A stretch of DNA of 64,000 nucleotides from Steroidobacteraceae bacterium (GTDB taxonomy: Bacteria; Pseudomonadota; Gammaproteobacteria; Steroidobacterales; Steroidobacteraceae). A program made the translations under genes and the position numbers. This document shows, piece after piece, positions 36,692-46,409 of this stretch. The stretch is from positions 1-64,000 of the forward strand of contig JALORN010000014.1 in assembly GCA_025458905.1 (NCBI GenBank), in the 5' to 3' direction. The notes under the pieces are model-generated. The model searched no databases. It saw only the letters and a list, made by a program, of their open reading frames with translations, and was not told where the DNA came from. Position 1 is the stretch's first letter, and every line of letters begins with the position of its first letter.

Positions 36692-36717
36692 ACTCCGCGG
36701 ACCCTTGTCCGCGGAGT
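36692..36717 (-). terminator. Perfect 11-bp hairpin downstream of the membrane-protein gene
   Basis: Arms 36692-36702 and 36707-36717 pair perfectly around a 4-base loop. It begins 15 bases past the stop of the minus-strand membrane protein. No T run follows, so it may be an mRNA 3' end stabiliser rather than a full terminator. Rest of 36554-36731 shows only GC-poor patches near 36660-36684 that could hold the amidohydrolase promoter. Confidence 0.55.
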
Positions 36718-36731
36718 GGCAGCGACCCGCC

Positions 36732-37703
36732 TCAGCCGTGCGGCTTCGCCGATGCGGCCGCCGCCTGCCGCGACATCTCGGCCTTCTTGTGCGCCGGCGT
36801 GCGCGCCGCGAGCAGCGCAGCGATGACCACGCCGCAGGTGAGCAGGCTCATCTCGAGCGCGAAGTCCTGCGGGCGCTCCCAGAACTCGGTGAACAGGTGC
36901 CAGCGGCCGCCGATCTCGACGGCGTTCCAGGCGACGATCGCGGTCGGGATGCCGTAGCGGATCGCCGTGGTCACCTTCCAGAACTTCATCAGGCGCTGGA
37001 ACAGGTAGACCGCCCAGATCACGTTGAGGAAGAAGATGCCGTAGGTGACGGGGTGGCGGTCGCCCAGGATGCTCTCGTCGTAGATGAACAGCAGCACGAG
37101 GTAGAAGAACCAGATCACGTACACGGTCTCGAGCGCGGTGATCGCGGCGAAGTTGCGCTCGTGGCCGGGGCTCGGGCGGCCGGTCCTGAGGTTCAGGTTG
37201 CGCTGGAACCAAAGGAAGAAGTTGCACTTCGTCTCCTTGTTCAGCAGGAAGTAGACCAACGTCGCGCCCATCACGCCGATCGACGACATCATCACCAGGT
37301 ACTCGGCCTTGGTGGCGATCGCGCCGGCGACCTCCTTGTCCATCAGGTCCGGCACGCCGAGGAAGTTGGCCGCCCAGACGAACGAGAACTCGATCCAGCC
37401 GGTCCAGAGCAAGGTTCCGGCCCAGAAGCCGTACCAGGTGGCCGAGACCTCCTTGCGGGTGCGCATGCCGAGGAACAGCAGCACGGCGCCCAGGGCACCC
37501 ATCGCGAACGCCGACTGGTAGACATAACCGGGGCCCGGCCAGACGTCCTCCATCACGATCATCACCGTGTGGCCGAGTGCCTGGACGACGAACACGATGA
37601 CGAAGGCCAGCAGGCCGACCCAGGGCGGACGGTAGAGCAGGCTCATCAGGCGGCCCTGGCCCTGGGGATCGGCGGCGGGAACGGCGTCGGCGGGGGTGCT
37701 CAT
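36732..37703 (-). CDS. Multi-span membrane protein of unknown function
   Basis: 323 residues with about eight hydrophobic helices (near 28-48, 64-82, 88-110, 130-150, 188-210, 218-240, 250-268, 285-300). Charged, aromatic-rich loops (TKCNFFLWFQRNLN; WHLFTEFWERPQDF) are distinctive, and the C-terminus is cytoplasmic and Ala/Lys-rich. I recognise no family with a known function. It diverges from the OmpR-type regulator gene with 128 bases between starts and shares the 11-base-spaced repeat there, so it may belong to that regulator's targets. Confidence 0.72.
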   Translation of the reverse strand: MSTPADAVPAADPQGQGRLMSLLYRPPWVGLLAFVIVFVVQALGHTVMIVMEDVWPGPGYVYQSAFAMGALGAVLLFLGMRTRKEVSATWYGFWAGTLLWTGWIEFSFVWAANFLGVPDLMDKEVAGAIATKAEYLVMMSSIGVMGATLVYFLLNKETKCNFFLWFQRNLNLRTGRPSPGHERNFAAITALETVYVIWFFYLVLLFIYDESILGDRHPVTYGIFFLNVIWAVYLFQRLMKFWKVTTAIRYGIPTAIVAWNAVEIGGRWHLFTEFWERPQDFALEMSLLTCGVVIAALLAARTPAHKKAEMSRQAAAASAKPHG

Positions 37704-37774
37704 GGGGAACTCCGGGCGCGTGGCGTCTCGGTGAGGCCTGTACGAGACTCTAGGCGCTGCCGGCCGGGCCGTGT

Positions 37775-37793
37775 GTCAACAGAGCGTCAACAG
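37775..37793 (+). promoter_or_regulatory. Tandem GTCAACAG repeat, candidate response-regulator operator
   Basis: GTCAACAG occurs at 37775-37782 and 37786-37793, exactly 11 bases apart, the spacing of OmpR/PhoB-type tandem half-sites. It lies between the divergent membrane-protein gene and the response regulator gene, 39 bases before the latter's ATG. Confidence 0.45.
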
Positions 37794-37831
37794 TGCGAAA
37801 TCCCGGGAAATCGTCAGGCAGGATGTGAGCG

Positions 37832-38554
37832 ATGGAACAGAAGGCGCCCCGTATCCTGCTGGTCGACGACGACGTTGCGCTGGCCTCGATGCTGCGCGAG
37901 TTCCTGGAGCTACAGGGCTTCCAGGTCGGCATGGCGCACGATGCGGAGGCGGGGCTGGCGTGCCTCGAGTCCGACCCGCCCGACCTGCTCGTGCTCGACG
38001 TGATGCTTCCCGGCATCAGCGGCTTCGAGGCGCTGAAGCGCCTGCGACAGCGGCACGACCTGCCGGTGGTGATGCTGACGGCGCGCGGTGAGGAGTCCGA
38101 GCGCATCCTCGGCCTGATGGACGGCGCCGACGACTACCTCGCCAAGCCCTGCAGCCCGCTGGAGCTCGCGGTGCGCATCCGCGCGATCCTGAAGCGCGCG
38201 CGGCCGGTGGCGGCGGCGGCGGTCGACGAGCCGGTGCTGGCCGCCGGTGCGATCCGGCTCGACACGCGCCGGCGCGAGGCGCAGGCGCTCGGGCGACCGC
38301 TCGCGCTGACCGCCGCGGAGATGCGCGTGCTCGAGCAATTGCTGCGCCACCCGGGCGAGGTGCTGTCGCGCGCGCGCCTGACGCAGCTCGCGCTCGACCG
38401 GCCGATCGAGGCCTACGATCGCAGCATCGACACGTTGATCTCGAAGCTGCGACGCAAGCTCGAGGCCGCGGGCCTGCACGAGGGCTGCATCGGCGGGGTC
38501 CGTGGCCAGGGCTACGTGCTCGACCCCGAGCACGTGGTGCCGGGCGCCCGCTGA
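37832..38554 (+). CDS. OmpR-family response regulator
   Basis: 240 residues: receiver domain with phospho-acceptor Asp in LVLDVMLPGISG and the conserved Lys in DYLAKPCSP, then a winged-helix DNA-binding domain (LTAAEMRVLEQLLRHPGEVLSR, YDRSIDTLISKLRRKL, GGVRGQGYVLD). Its stop overlaps the start of the histidine kinase (TGATG), so the pair is translationally coupled. CpxR/RstA-like in layout. The tandem GTCAACAG repeat just upstream may be its own operator. Confidence 0.93.
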   Translation: MEQKAPRILLVDDDVALASMLREFLELQGFQVGMAHDAEAGLACLESDPPDLLVLDVMLPGISGFEALKRLRQRHDLPVVMLTARGEESERILGLMDGADDYLAKPCSPLELAVRIRAILKRARPVAAAAVDEPVLAAGAIRLDTRRREAQALGRPLALTAAEMRVLEQLLRHPGEVLSRARLTQLALDRPIEAYDRSIDTLISKLRRKLEAAGLHEGCIGGVRGQGYVLDPEHVVPGAR

Positions 38555-39900
38555 TGCGCCTGCCCCCGTCCCGGCTCTACTGGCGCATGGCGCTGTACAT
38601 CGGCGCGGCGCTGGTCGCCTTCGTCGTGCTGTCGCTGGCGAGCGTCTGGTTCGTCGCCGCCGGCGAGCTGCAGAACTACACCGCGACCAAGCACAGCGGC
38701 CTGGGCCGCGAGGCAGCCCGGGTGCTCGGGGCCGGCGGGCGCGAGGCGCTGGTGCGCTGGCTCGACGCGGACGCCGCGATCCCGAGCGACGTCACCGTCT
38801 ACGTGCTGGATGGGCGCAGCGAGGACCTGCGCGGCCAGCCGCTGCCGCGCCTCTACGCCGACTTCGTGCGCCGCTCGGTGGTCGGGCCACCCGAGGCCGC
38901 CGACGACGCGTTCCGGCCGGTGCGGCTCGCGCCGCAGCTGGTCGGGCCCGACGGGCAGCTCTACACGTTCCTGGTGCTGCCGAACCGCATCAGCCTGGTC
39001 GGCAACGCGCTGACGACCTTCGGCCTGCTGGCGGTGGCGATCCTGGTGATCGCGACGGTGGCGTGGTGGATCGCGCGCTCGGTCGGGCGACCGGTCGGCG
39101 AGCTGCAGCGCGTGGTGCGCGAGCTCGCCTCGGGGCAGACCGACGCGCGCGTGCCGGCCGCGCTGGCCGCGCGCGGCGACGAGCTGGGCTCGCTGGCCGC
39201 GGACTTCAACCGGATGGCGGAGCAGATCTCGCGGCTTCTGGCGAGCCGCGCGCAGCTGATGGGCGAGCTGTCGCACGAGCTGCGCTCGCCGCTCGCGCGG
39301 CTGCAGGCGGCGCTCGCGCTGGCGGCGCACCGCGGCACCGTGGGCGAGAGCGAGGTGGCGCGGATCGAGGCCGAGATCCGCCGCATGGACCACACCATCG
39401 GCGACCTGCTGAAGTTCTCGCGGCTCGACGCCGCCGCACCGTTCCAGCGGCGCCTGGTGCGTCTCGACGAGCTGCTGGCGGCGCTGGTGCGGGACGAGGA
39501 GCTGGAGGCCGCGGGGCACGGTTGCCGCCTCGATCTCGAGGCGGGCCCGGGAGCGCCGGTCGTCGGCGACCCGGAGCTGCTGCGCGCAGCGCTCGAGAAC
39601 GTGCTGCGCAATGCGATCCGCTACGCGCCGCGCGACTCGGCGGTGTCCGTGGTACTGCGGCGCGAGCCGGAGTGGCAGCACGTCGGGATCGCCGACCGCG
39701 GGCCCGGTGTGCCCGAGGCGTTCCTCGAGCGCATCTTCGAGCCCTACGTGCGGGTGCCGGACGGCTCCGGGGGCACCGGCCTCGGGCTCGCGATCGCGCG
39801 GCGCGCGGTCGAGGCGCACGGTGGCCAGATCGCCGCGCGGCCGCGCGACGGCGGTGGGCTCGAGGTGTCGATCCGGCTGCCGGCCGCACAGGTCGGCTGA
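38554..39900 (+). CDS. Sensor histidine kinase paired with the OmpR-type regulator
   Basis: 448 residues. Membrane helix about 12-34, a periplasmic sensor of about 110 residues, a second helix near 153-178, HAMP, then the phospho-acceptor His in LSHELRSPLARLQ. The ATPase domain has N box NVLRNAIRYA, G1 DRGPGVPE and G2 GGTGLGLAIARR. All catalytic motifs intact. Layout is that of CpxA/RstB. Signal unknown. It converges on the PAS kinase; a 7-bp perfect hairpin lies between them. Confidence 0.93.
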   Translation: MRLPPSRLYWRMALYIGAALVAFVVLSLASVWFVAAGELQNYTATKHSGLGREAARVLGAGGREALVRWLDADAAIPSDVTVYVLDGRSEDLRGQPLPRLYADFVRRSVVGPPEAADDAFRPVRLAPQLVGPDGQLYTFLVLPNRISLVGNALTTFGLLAVAILVIATVAWWIARSVGRPVGELQRVVRELASGQTDARVPAALAARGDELGSLAADFNRMAEQISRLLASRAQLMGELSHELRSPLARLQAALALAAHRGTVGESEVARIEAEIRRMDHTIGDLLKFSRLDAAAPFQRRLVRLDELLAALVRDEELEAAGHGCRLDLEAGPGAPVVGDPELLRAALENVLRNAIRYAPRDSAVSVVLRREPEWQHVGIADRGPGVPEAFLERIFEPYVRVPDGSGGTGLGLAIARRAVEAHGGQIAARPRDGGGLEVSIRLPAAQVG

Positions 39901-39913
39901 GGCCCGCGCCCAT

Positions 39914-39932
39914 CGCGCCGGCAGGCGGCGCG
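39914..39932. terminator. Hairpin between convergent kinase genes
   Basis: CGCGCCG (39914-39920) pairs perfectly with CGGCGCG (39926-39932) around a 5-base loop in the 44-base gap between two stops. Could serve both strands. Confidence 0.4.
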
Positions 39933-39944
39933 TGCGGCTGCGCT

Positions 39945-42900
39945 TCAGGGCGTGCGCGATGCGCCGGCCGGCGGCGACGGCTGCAGCGGCGGCTGCGCCC
40001 GCAGCGGCACGCGGCAGCAGATGCGGGTGCCGCCGCGTCGCGGCGTGGTGATGGCCAGCTCGCCGCCCAGCATCCGCGCGCGATATTCCATGATGCGCAG
40101 CCCCATGCCCGATGCGGAACGGCGTTCCGGCGCCGGCATGCCCGAGCCGTTGTCGACCACCTCGAGGCGCAGCTCGTCGTCCGCGGTGACCAGCCGCAGC
40201 AGCACGCGCGAGGCACGGCCGTGGCGCACGGCGTTGCTGACGCTCTCCTGGGCGATCCGGTAGAGGTGGTTGGCCTGCGCCGAGTCCAGGCGCAGCGGCG
40301 AGCCGATGCGCTTGCGGAACTGCGCGCGGATCCCGAAGCTGCGGCGCACGCGGCGCGCGAGGTCGAACAGCGCGCCCGGCAGTCCGCCGAGCTCGAGCGC
40401 GGCGGGCGCCAGGCCGTGGGCCAGCGCCCGCGCGTTCTGCACGGCCTCGTCGACCAGTCCGGCCGCCTCGCGCAACAGCGACGCGGCCGTGGCCGGATCC
40501 TCCCCCATCCGCGCGACCGCGGAGCGCAGCAGCAGCGCGATGCCGGTCAGTTCCTGCCCGAGGCCGTCGTGCAGGTCGCTGGCGAGGCGCTGCTGCTCGA
40601 AGCTCGAGGTCTCGATGATCGCGCGCTCCAGCTGCCGCCGGTCGGTCACGTCCTGCAGCACGCCGATGATCATCCGCTCGCCGGCGAACTCCACTGCGCT
40701 GAACACGCCCTCGACCAGGAAGCTGCTGCCGTCGGCGCGCCGCGCGAGCCACTCGCGCGAGCCGGTCGCGGCGCCCGCGCCGTCGTCGGCGGCGGTGCGC
40801 ACGGCCCGCTCCAGCATCTCGTGGGCGACGCCGAGCCGGGCCACCGACGAGCCGACCAGGGCCGCGGACGCGAGCCCGAAGAGCCGGCCGACCGCCGGGT
40901 TCGCGAGGCGGATCTCGCCGGCCGGGCGGAACAGCACCACGCCCTCGCGCATCGTCTCCAGGACGCGGGCCTGGGTGCGCAGCTGTTCCTCGGCCTGGCG
41001 CCGCCGCGTCACGTCCGTGACGCGCACCGACAGGCCGATCGAGGAGCCGTCCTGCACCACCGGCGCCGCCGAATACTCGAGGTGCAGCCATGCGCCCCAG
41101 GGCATCTGCTCGTGGGTCTCGGCCGTCTGCGGGCGCTGCTCGAGCAGGGCGCGCTGGCAGGCCGCCCGCAGCAGCTCGCGCACCGACGGGTCGAGCAGCT
41201 CGATCGCGTTGCGGCCGACGGCCTCCTCGGGCGACAGGCCCCGCAGCGGACGGTTGGCGTAGTGGACCCGCAGCTGCGGGTCGAGCAGCAGCAGCCAGTC
41301 GGGCGCGTTGCTGGTGACGGCGCGCTGCACCGCGACCGCGGCGCCGCGCGCCTGCTCGGCGGCCTTCAGCGCGGTGATATCCTGCTTGGCGCCGTAGAGC
41401 CGGATGGCCTGGCCGCCGGCGCACTCCGCCTTGCCGACCAGCCGCAGCCAGACCTGCCGTCCCCGCAGCGTGTGCGCGCGCACCTCGATGTCGAACGGCT
41501 CGCCACGCTCGATCGCGCCAGCCATCGCCGCCTGCATCGCCCCGTGGCAGTCCGGCTCGTAGAGGTCGAAGGCGTTGGCGAGCGAGGGCGTGTACGCCGC
41601 GGGCGTGGTCTCGAACAGCGCATAGGTCTCGGCCGTCCAGGTCAGCGCGCCGGTGCGCAGGTTCAGCTCCCAGCCACCGACCTTGGCCGCGGCCTGGGTC
41701 TCGGCGAGGAACTCGCCCATCTTCCTGAGCGTGGTGACGTCGACGGTCGTGCCGAGGACGCGCGCCGGTCGTCCTTGGGGATCGCGCTCGGCGGCGCGGG
41801 CGCGGATCAGCACCCAGATCCAGTCGCCGCACTTGACGCGGAAGCGGCACTCGAACTGCACCGACTCGAGCGTGCCGGCGAGGAAGCGGTCGACCTCGGC
41901 GCGGACGCGCAGCCGCTCGTCCGGGTGGACGATCTCGTCCCAGGGCTCGCCGCGCGCGTTCCACTCCTCGCGCGTGTAGCCGGTCAGGGCGAGCCAGCTG
42001 TCGCTCGCGAACCAGGTCTCGTGCGCGACGTCGAGGATCCAGAAGCCGACGCCGCCGCCCCACAGCGCGGTCTCGAGGTGGCGCTCGATCTCGTGCAGGC
42101 GGGTCTCGGCGCGCCGCCGCTCGTCGATGCCCATCATCACGCCGCTGAGGCGCGTGACGCGGCCGTCGGCGGCGCGGGCCGACACCCGGCCGCGGGCGTA
42201 GACCCAGTGCCACGGCCCGTCCTCGGTGGTGCGCGCGCGGTACTCGATCTCGTACCATGGCGTCTCGCCCTTGATGTGGCGCAGCAGCTGGCGGCGCGAG
42301 CGCTCGAGGTCCTCGGGGTGGGTAAGGCGCGCGAGTGCCTCCAGGCCGACGCTGGTCGCCTCCGGCAGGCCGCCGACCAGCTCGCGGCAGCGCGCATCGA
42401 AGCGATGCACGCCGCTCGGCACGTCGTAGTCCCAGGCCCCGATGTTGGCCGCGTCGAGCGAGAAGTCGAGCTGGGCACGGTTGGCGGCGAGCTCCGCCTC
42501 GGCGGCCTTGCGGCGGTCGACGCTGCGCGCCACCACCACCAGGCCGTTGACCGCCGGGTCGTCGAACGCGTTGGTGGCGACGATCTCCAGCCAGCACCAG
42601 CCGCCGCCCTTGTGGCGCAGCCGTGCTTCCGCCGGGCCCGGGATGATGCGCTTCGGGTCCAGCAGGTGCGCCGCGAAGCGCTGCCGCAGGTCGGCGGCGT
42701 CGTCGGCGTGCACGAAGTCGAAGACGTTGCGGCCGAGCAGCTCGCCCGGTTCGTAGCCGAGCACCCGCTGGCAGGACGGGCTCTGGTAGTCGATGGTGCC
42801 GTCGCGCGACAGCACGGTGATGAGGTCGTGGATCTTCTCGACCAGCACGGCGAGGCGCCGTTGGGCCGCACGGCGCTCGTCGCGCGCCTGCTGCAGCGCG

Positions 42901-43655
42901 CCGACGTCCCGCGCCATGATCACCATGCCGCCGACGACCCCGTCGCGCCCCCGGATCGGGCGCAGCGAGGTGGCGAGCGACAGGGTCTGGCCGGTCGACG
43001 GCACGACCAGGTCGAGGCGGTCGGCATCGTGCGACTCGCCGCGCAGGACCCGCTCGTAGATCGGACGCCGCTCGGCGAGGCAGGGGAACAGGTCGAACCA
43101 GCCGAGGCCGACCAGTTCGGCGCTGGAGCGGCCGATGGCCTGCGCCGCCGCCTGGTTGATCCAGCTGAGCCGCAGCGCGCGGTCGAGGCCGAACATCTTG
43201 ACCGGCAGGGAGCCGGCGGCCTCCTCGATGCCCTTGCGGTCGGTGAGGTCGGTGAGGTCGGTGAAGGTCGCGAGCACGCGCGCGTCGGCGTCGTGCTCGA
43301 GCCGGCGCAGCAGCACCTGGACCCAGCGGCCGTGGCCGTCCTTCGTGACCAGGCCGAGCTCGACGCGGCGTTCGCCCTCGCCGCGCGCGGATTCCTCGAT
43401 CGCGCGCTGCGCGAGCGCGGCGCTGTCGGCCTGCAGCCAGGCCTGCAGCGGCCCGCCGGCGAGCTCCGCCGGCGCGATGCCGAGCGTGCGCCCGAGGGCG
43501 CCGTTGGCGAGCACGATCCGCGCCTGCGCTCCCGCGGCGTCGAGGATCGCCAGCCCGTCGGCCGCGCAGTCGAAGGCCTGCCGCAGCAGCGAGTCGCCGC
43601 GGCCGGATCCGCCGACCAGCGCCAGCCGCTCGGCCTGCTGTCCGGGCGGCTTCAT
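39945..43655 (-). CDS. Soluble multi-PAS histidine kinase of the NarX/DegS type
   Basis: 1236 residues, starting with the ATG that overlaps the stop of the upstream kinase (ATGA). I count about eight PAS domains in series over residues 20-1035, several with the usual C-terminal PAC strands, with no clear membrane helix. The C-terminal module is HisKA_3 (His in SDLHDGLGQELTG) with an ATPase domain that has VDNGSGMP and GMGLRIMEYRA. Kinases of this kind phosphorylate NarL/LuxR-type regulators, but none is nearby. The frame is open a further 92 codons upstream inside the preceding gene; the ATGA overlap favours the start given. Confidence 0.9.
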   Translation of the reverse strand: MKPPGQQAERLALVGGSGRGDSLLRQAFDCAADGLAILDAAGAQARIVLANGALGRTLGIAPAELAGGPLQAWLQADSAALAQRAIEESARGEGERRVELGLVTKDGHGRWVQVLLRRLEHDADARVLATFTDLTDLTDRKGIEEAAGSLPVKMFGLDRALRLSWINQAAAQAIGRSSAELVGLGWFDLFPCLAERRPIYERVLRGESHDADRLDLVVPSTGQTLSLATSLRPIRGRDGVVGGMVIMARDVGALQQARDERRAAQRRLAVLVEKIHDLITVLSRDGTIDYQSPSCQRVLGYEPGELLGRNVFDFVHADDAADLRQRFAAHLLDPKRIIPGPAEARLRHKGGGWCWLEIVATNAFDDPAVNGLVVVARSVDRRKAAEAELAANRAQLDFSLDAANIGAWDYDVPSGVHRFDARCRELVGGLPEATSVGLEALARLTHPEDLERSRRQLLRHIKGETPWYEIEYRARTTEDGPWHWVYARGRVSARAADGRVTRLSGVMMGIDERRRAETRLHEIERHLETALWGGGVGFWILDVAHETWFASDSWLALTGYTREEWNARGEPWDEIVHPDERLRVRAEVDRFLAGTLESVQFECRFRVKCGDWIWVLIRARAAERDPQGRPARVLGTTVDVTTLRKMGEFLAETQAAAKVGGWELNLRTGALTWTAETYALFETTPAAYTPSLANAFDLYEPDCHGAMQAAMAGAIERGEPFDIEVRAHTLRGRQVWLRLVGKAECAGGQAIRLYGAKQDITALKAAEQARGAAVAVQRAVTSNAPDWLLLLDPQLRVHYANRPLRGLSPEEAVGRNAIELLDPSVRELLRAACQRALLEQRPQTAETHEQMPWGAWLHLEYSAAPVVQDGSSIGLSVRVTDVTRRRQAEEQLRTQARVLETMREGVVLFRPAGEIRLANPAVGRLFGLASAALVGSSVARLGVAHEMLERAVRTAADDGAGAATGSREWLARRADGSSFLVEGVFSAVEFAGERMIIGVLQDVTDRRQLERAIIETSSFEQQRLASDLHDGLGQELTGIALLLRSAVARMGEDPATAASLLREAAGLVDEAVQNARALAHGLAPAALELGGLPGALFDLARRVRRSFGIRAQFRKRIGSPLRLDSAQANHLYRIAQESVSNAVRHGRASRVLLRLVTADDELRLEVVDNGSGMPAPERRSASGMGLRIMEYRARMLGGELAITTPRRGGTRICCRVPLRAQPPLQPSPPAGASRTP

Positions 43656-46255
43656 GCGACGGTCTCCCCGGCGGCACCGGTCCCGACGGCCGGCCGCGCG
43701 GCGTCGGCGGCGTCCGCCGCGCCCACCGACATCACCCGGGCGATCGCGTCCACGAGTTCCTCGGCGGTGAACGGCTTGCGCAGCACGGCGAAGCGCCCGG
43801 CGTCCTCCTCGGCATAGCCGGTCTGCAGCAGCACCCGCAGCTGCGGGCAGCGCTGGACGGCCCAGGCCGCCAGCTGCACCCCGTTGAGCTTGCCCGGCAT
43901 GCGGATGTCCGAGAACAGCAGGGTGGGGCAAGCGCTGCCGGAGAGGTACTCGCGGGCGGCGTCGCCGCTCGCCGCGGAAACGACCTCGAAGCCGATCTCC
44001 GCCAGCGACAGCTCGAGCACCCGGCGCAGCCGGTCGTTGTCCTCGACCAGGAGGACGCCATGCCCGAAGAACCTGCCCTGCGTGTTCGGCGTGCGCACGG
44101 CGGGAGTATTCGCGGGCGGAGGGGCTTCGGGCAACAATATCCTGACGCTCGTTCCACGACCGGGCACGGAATCGATGCGCAGCGCGCCGCCGGACTGCCG
44201 GCAGAAGCCGTCCGCCATGCTGAGTCCCAGGCCGGCGCCGCCCGAGTCGGCACGGGTGGTGAAGAAAGGCTCGGTGGCGCGCTCGGCGACCTCCGGCGAC
44301 ATCCCGCTGCCCCGGTCGACGACCGCGATCGCCACCCGCGCACCCTGCTCGTGGTCGCGTCGCACCTCGACGCGCACCGACTCGCCCGGCGCGCTCGCGT
44401 CGCGCGCGTTGGCGAGCAGGCTGATCAGCGTCGCGGTCAGCTGGGCGCGATCGGCCTCGACCAGCGGCGACGGGCGCTCGACCTCGATCTCGAGCCGCAG
44501 CCGGTCGCCGATCGTGCGGGCCAGCAGGTCGCGGATGCCGAGCAGGTAGACGTCGAGCACCAGCGGCTGCGGCGCCAAGGGCTGGCGGCGTGCGAACGCC
44601 AGCAGCTGCCGGGTGATCCTCGCGCCGCTGCGCGCCGCACCGCGCGACTCCTCGACCAGGCGCATCGCCACCGGATCGGCGCGCACGGCGCCGCGCTTGC
44701 CGAGCAGGCCGGCCGCCTGCTCGACCACGGTCAGGAGGTTGTTGAAGTCGTGGGCGACGCCGCCGGTCAGCTGGCCGAGGGCGTCGAGACGTTGCAGGCG
44801 CGCAGCCTCCTGCTCCAGCGCGCGGCGGCGCCGCAGCCGCATCGCGACGATCACCCCCGCCAGCGCCACGATCACGAGCAGCGCCAGCGCGAGGTTGCGT
44901 TGCTGGCGACTCTGCGCGGAGCGTGCCTCGGAGGCGGCGCGTTGCGCACGCAGCAGCGCCAGCTCGCGCTGGGCGAGCGCGTCGTCCAGGCGCGCCTGCA
45001 GCAGGCCGAGGCGCAGGCGTGCCCGGTCCGAGCTGGAGCGGTCGCGCTCGAGCAGGGCGGCCCCCTGCACCGCATAGGCAGCGGCGTGGTCGCCGGCCGC
45101 CGCGAGCGCCCGCGCCTGCGCGTCGAGCAGCTCGGCTCGCACCCGGGTGCCGGGTGCGGCGCGCGCGGCGGCCTCGCGCGCGCGCGCGGCCGCTTCCCGG
45201 TTGCGGCCACTCGCCACCAGCGCGTCGGCCAGCACCACCTCGGCGGGCAGGGCCCGCATCGGCATGCCGGCCAGCTGCGCGATCGCGCGCCGCGCAGCCT
45301 CGCCGGCCGCGGTGCCCTGGCCGGCCGCGAGCTGCGCGCGGGCCAGGAACACCTGCAGCTCGCCGCGCAGGTAGGCGTCGATGTGCGGGTCGGCGCGCAG
45401 GAGGATCGCGCGCAGGCCGGACACGGCGCCGGCCGCGTCGCCCCGCGCGAGCGCGAGCATCGCCCGGCCGCTCGCCTGGGTGAAGGCGATCTGCGCGTTG
45501 CCCGAGCGGGCCGCGAGCGCAGCCGCGCGGTCGAACGAGCCCACGGCGGCGTCGAGGTCGCGGTTCTCGATCGACAGGTAGCCGAGGTTGTTCTCGATCG
45601 AGGCCTCGAGGCCGGGCTCGTCGAGGCGCGCGGCCAGCTCGCGCGCCTCGACGTAGTAGCGGACCGCGTCCTCGAGTGCGCCGGCGAACTGCGTGACCGT
45701 GCCGAGGCTCGCGAGCGCCGTGACGGCCGCGAGCGGCTCGCCGCTGGCGCGGGCGGCCGCGAGCGAGTCGACGTAGCCGCGGGTCGCAGGCTCGAAGTCA
45801 CCACGGTTCATCGCGAGCGTCGCGGATTGGCGCAGCGCATGGAAACGGGCGAACGAGTCGCCCGAGGCCTCGGCCAGCGCTTGCGCCTGCTGCGCCTCGC
45901 GCGTCGCGGTCGCCACGTCCCGCGAGCGGAAGTGGCTGCGGGCCCGCGCCGCCCGGGCGATCGCCCGCAGCGCCGTGTCGCCCGCCGCACGCGTTTCGAG
46001 GGAATCGGCCAGGGCCTGCAGGGCGCCGGCCGTCACCAGGTCCTGGCTGACCAGGCGGGTGAGCGCCCGGCGGAAAGACGCGAGCTCCCCGGGCACCGGC
46101 GGCGCGGCGCGCGACGCTGGCAGCGGCGGCGACGTCGCCGCCGCGGCCGCGACCAGCAGGCTGGCGAGCGCCCCGGCGAGCCACGGACTGCGGGACAGGC
46201 GCGCGCCGGGCCCGTGCCGCGACGGTGCCGCGCGCGCCGAGAGGTTGAGCTTCAC
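43652..46255 (-). CDS. Exported-TPR hybrid histidine kinase with receiver domain
   Basis: 867 residues. An N-terminal hydrophobic segment (about 22-42) and helical TPR-like repeats (about 55-400) are probably periplasmic, followed by a membrane helix (LALALLVIVALAGVIVAM) and a coiled coil. The kinase core is of the NtrB-like kind: phospho-acceptor His in GGVAHDFNNLLT, ATPase G boxes RGSGMSPEV and GAGLGLSMADGF. A C-terminal receiver has Asp in LFSDIRMPG and Lys in LRKPF. First gene of the two-kinase operon. Its receiver could relay phosphate to or from the PAS kinase; inference. Confidence 0.9.
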   Translation of the reverse strand: MKLNLSARAAPSRHGPGARLSRSPWLAGALASLLVAAAAATSPPLPASRAAPPVPGELASFRRALTRLVSQDLVTAGALQALADSLETRAAGDTALRAIARAARARSHFRSRDVATATREAQQAQALAEASGDSFARFHALRQSATLAMNRGDFEPATRGYVDSLAAARASGEPLAAVTALASLGTVTQFAGALEDAVRYYVEARELAARLDEPGLEASIENNLGYLSIENRDLDAAVGSFDRAAALAARSGNAQIAFTQASGRAMLALARGDAAGAVSGLRAILLRADPHIDAYLRGELQVFLARAQLAAGQGTAAGEAARRAIAQLAGMPMRALPAEVVLADALVASGRNREAAARAREAAARAAPGTRVRAELLDAQARALAAAGDHAAAYAVQGAALLERDRSSSDRARLRLGLLQARLDDALAQRELALLRAQRAASEARSAQSRQQRNLALALLVIVALAGVIVAMRLRRRRALEQEAARLQRLDALGQLTGGVAHDFNNLLTVVEQAAGLLGKRGAVRADPVAMRLVEESRGAARSGARITRQLLAFARRQPLAPQPLVLDVYLLGIRDLLARTIGDRLRLEIEVERPSPLVEADRAQLTATLISLLANARDASAPGESVRVEVRRDHEQGARVAIAVVDRGSGMSPEVAERATEPFFTTRADSGGAGLGLSMADGFCRQSGGALRIDSVPGRGTSVRILLPEAPPPANTPAVRTPNTQGRFFGHGVLLVEDNDRLRRVLELSLAEIGFEVVSAASGDAAREYLSGSACPTLLFSDIRMPGKLNGVQLAAWAVQRCPQLRVLLQTGYAEEDAGRFAVLRKPFTAEELVDAIARVMSVGAADAADAARPAVGTGAAGETVA

Positions 46256-46409
46256 GAGTGCCTACCTGCGAGCCATGGGGGCTGGACCTGCGGAGGCGGG
46301 ACCGTCGATCCCCCGGTCGAGGCCGGATTCTAGGCCATGCCCCTCGTCGGCGCGCGCGCTGCGGGCTGCCGCCGCGTACCATCGAGGACGTGGGCCACCA
46401 GCGCGGGCG

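Noticed and set aside
38502-43817. Very long frames (over 1700 codons) on both strands across the two-component and PAS kinase genes
   Set aside because: They lie antisense or out of frame to kinases with complete catalytic motifs and have low-complexity composition.
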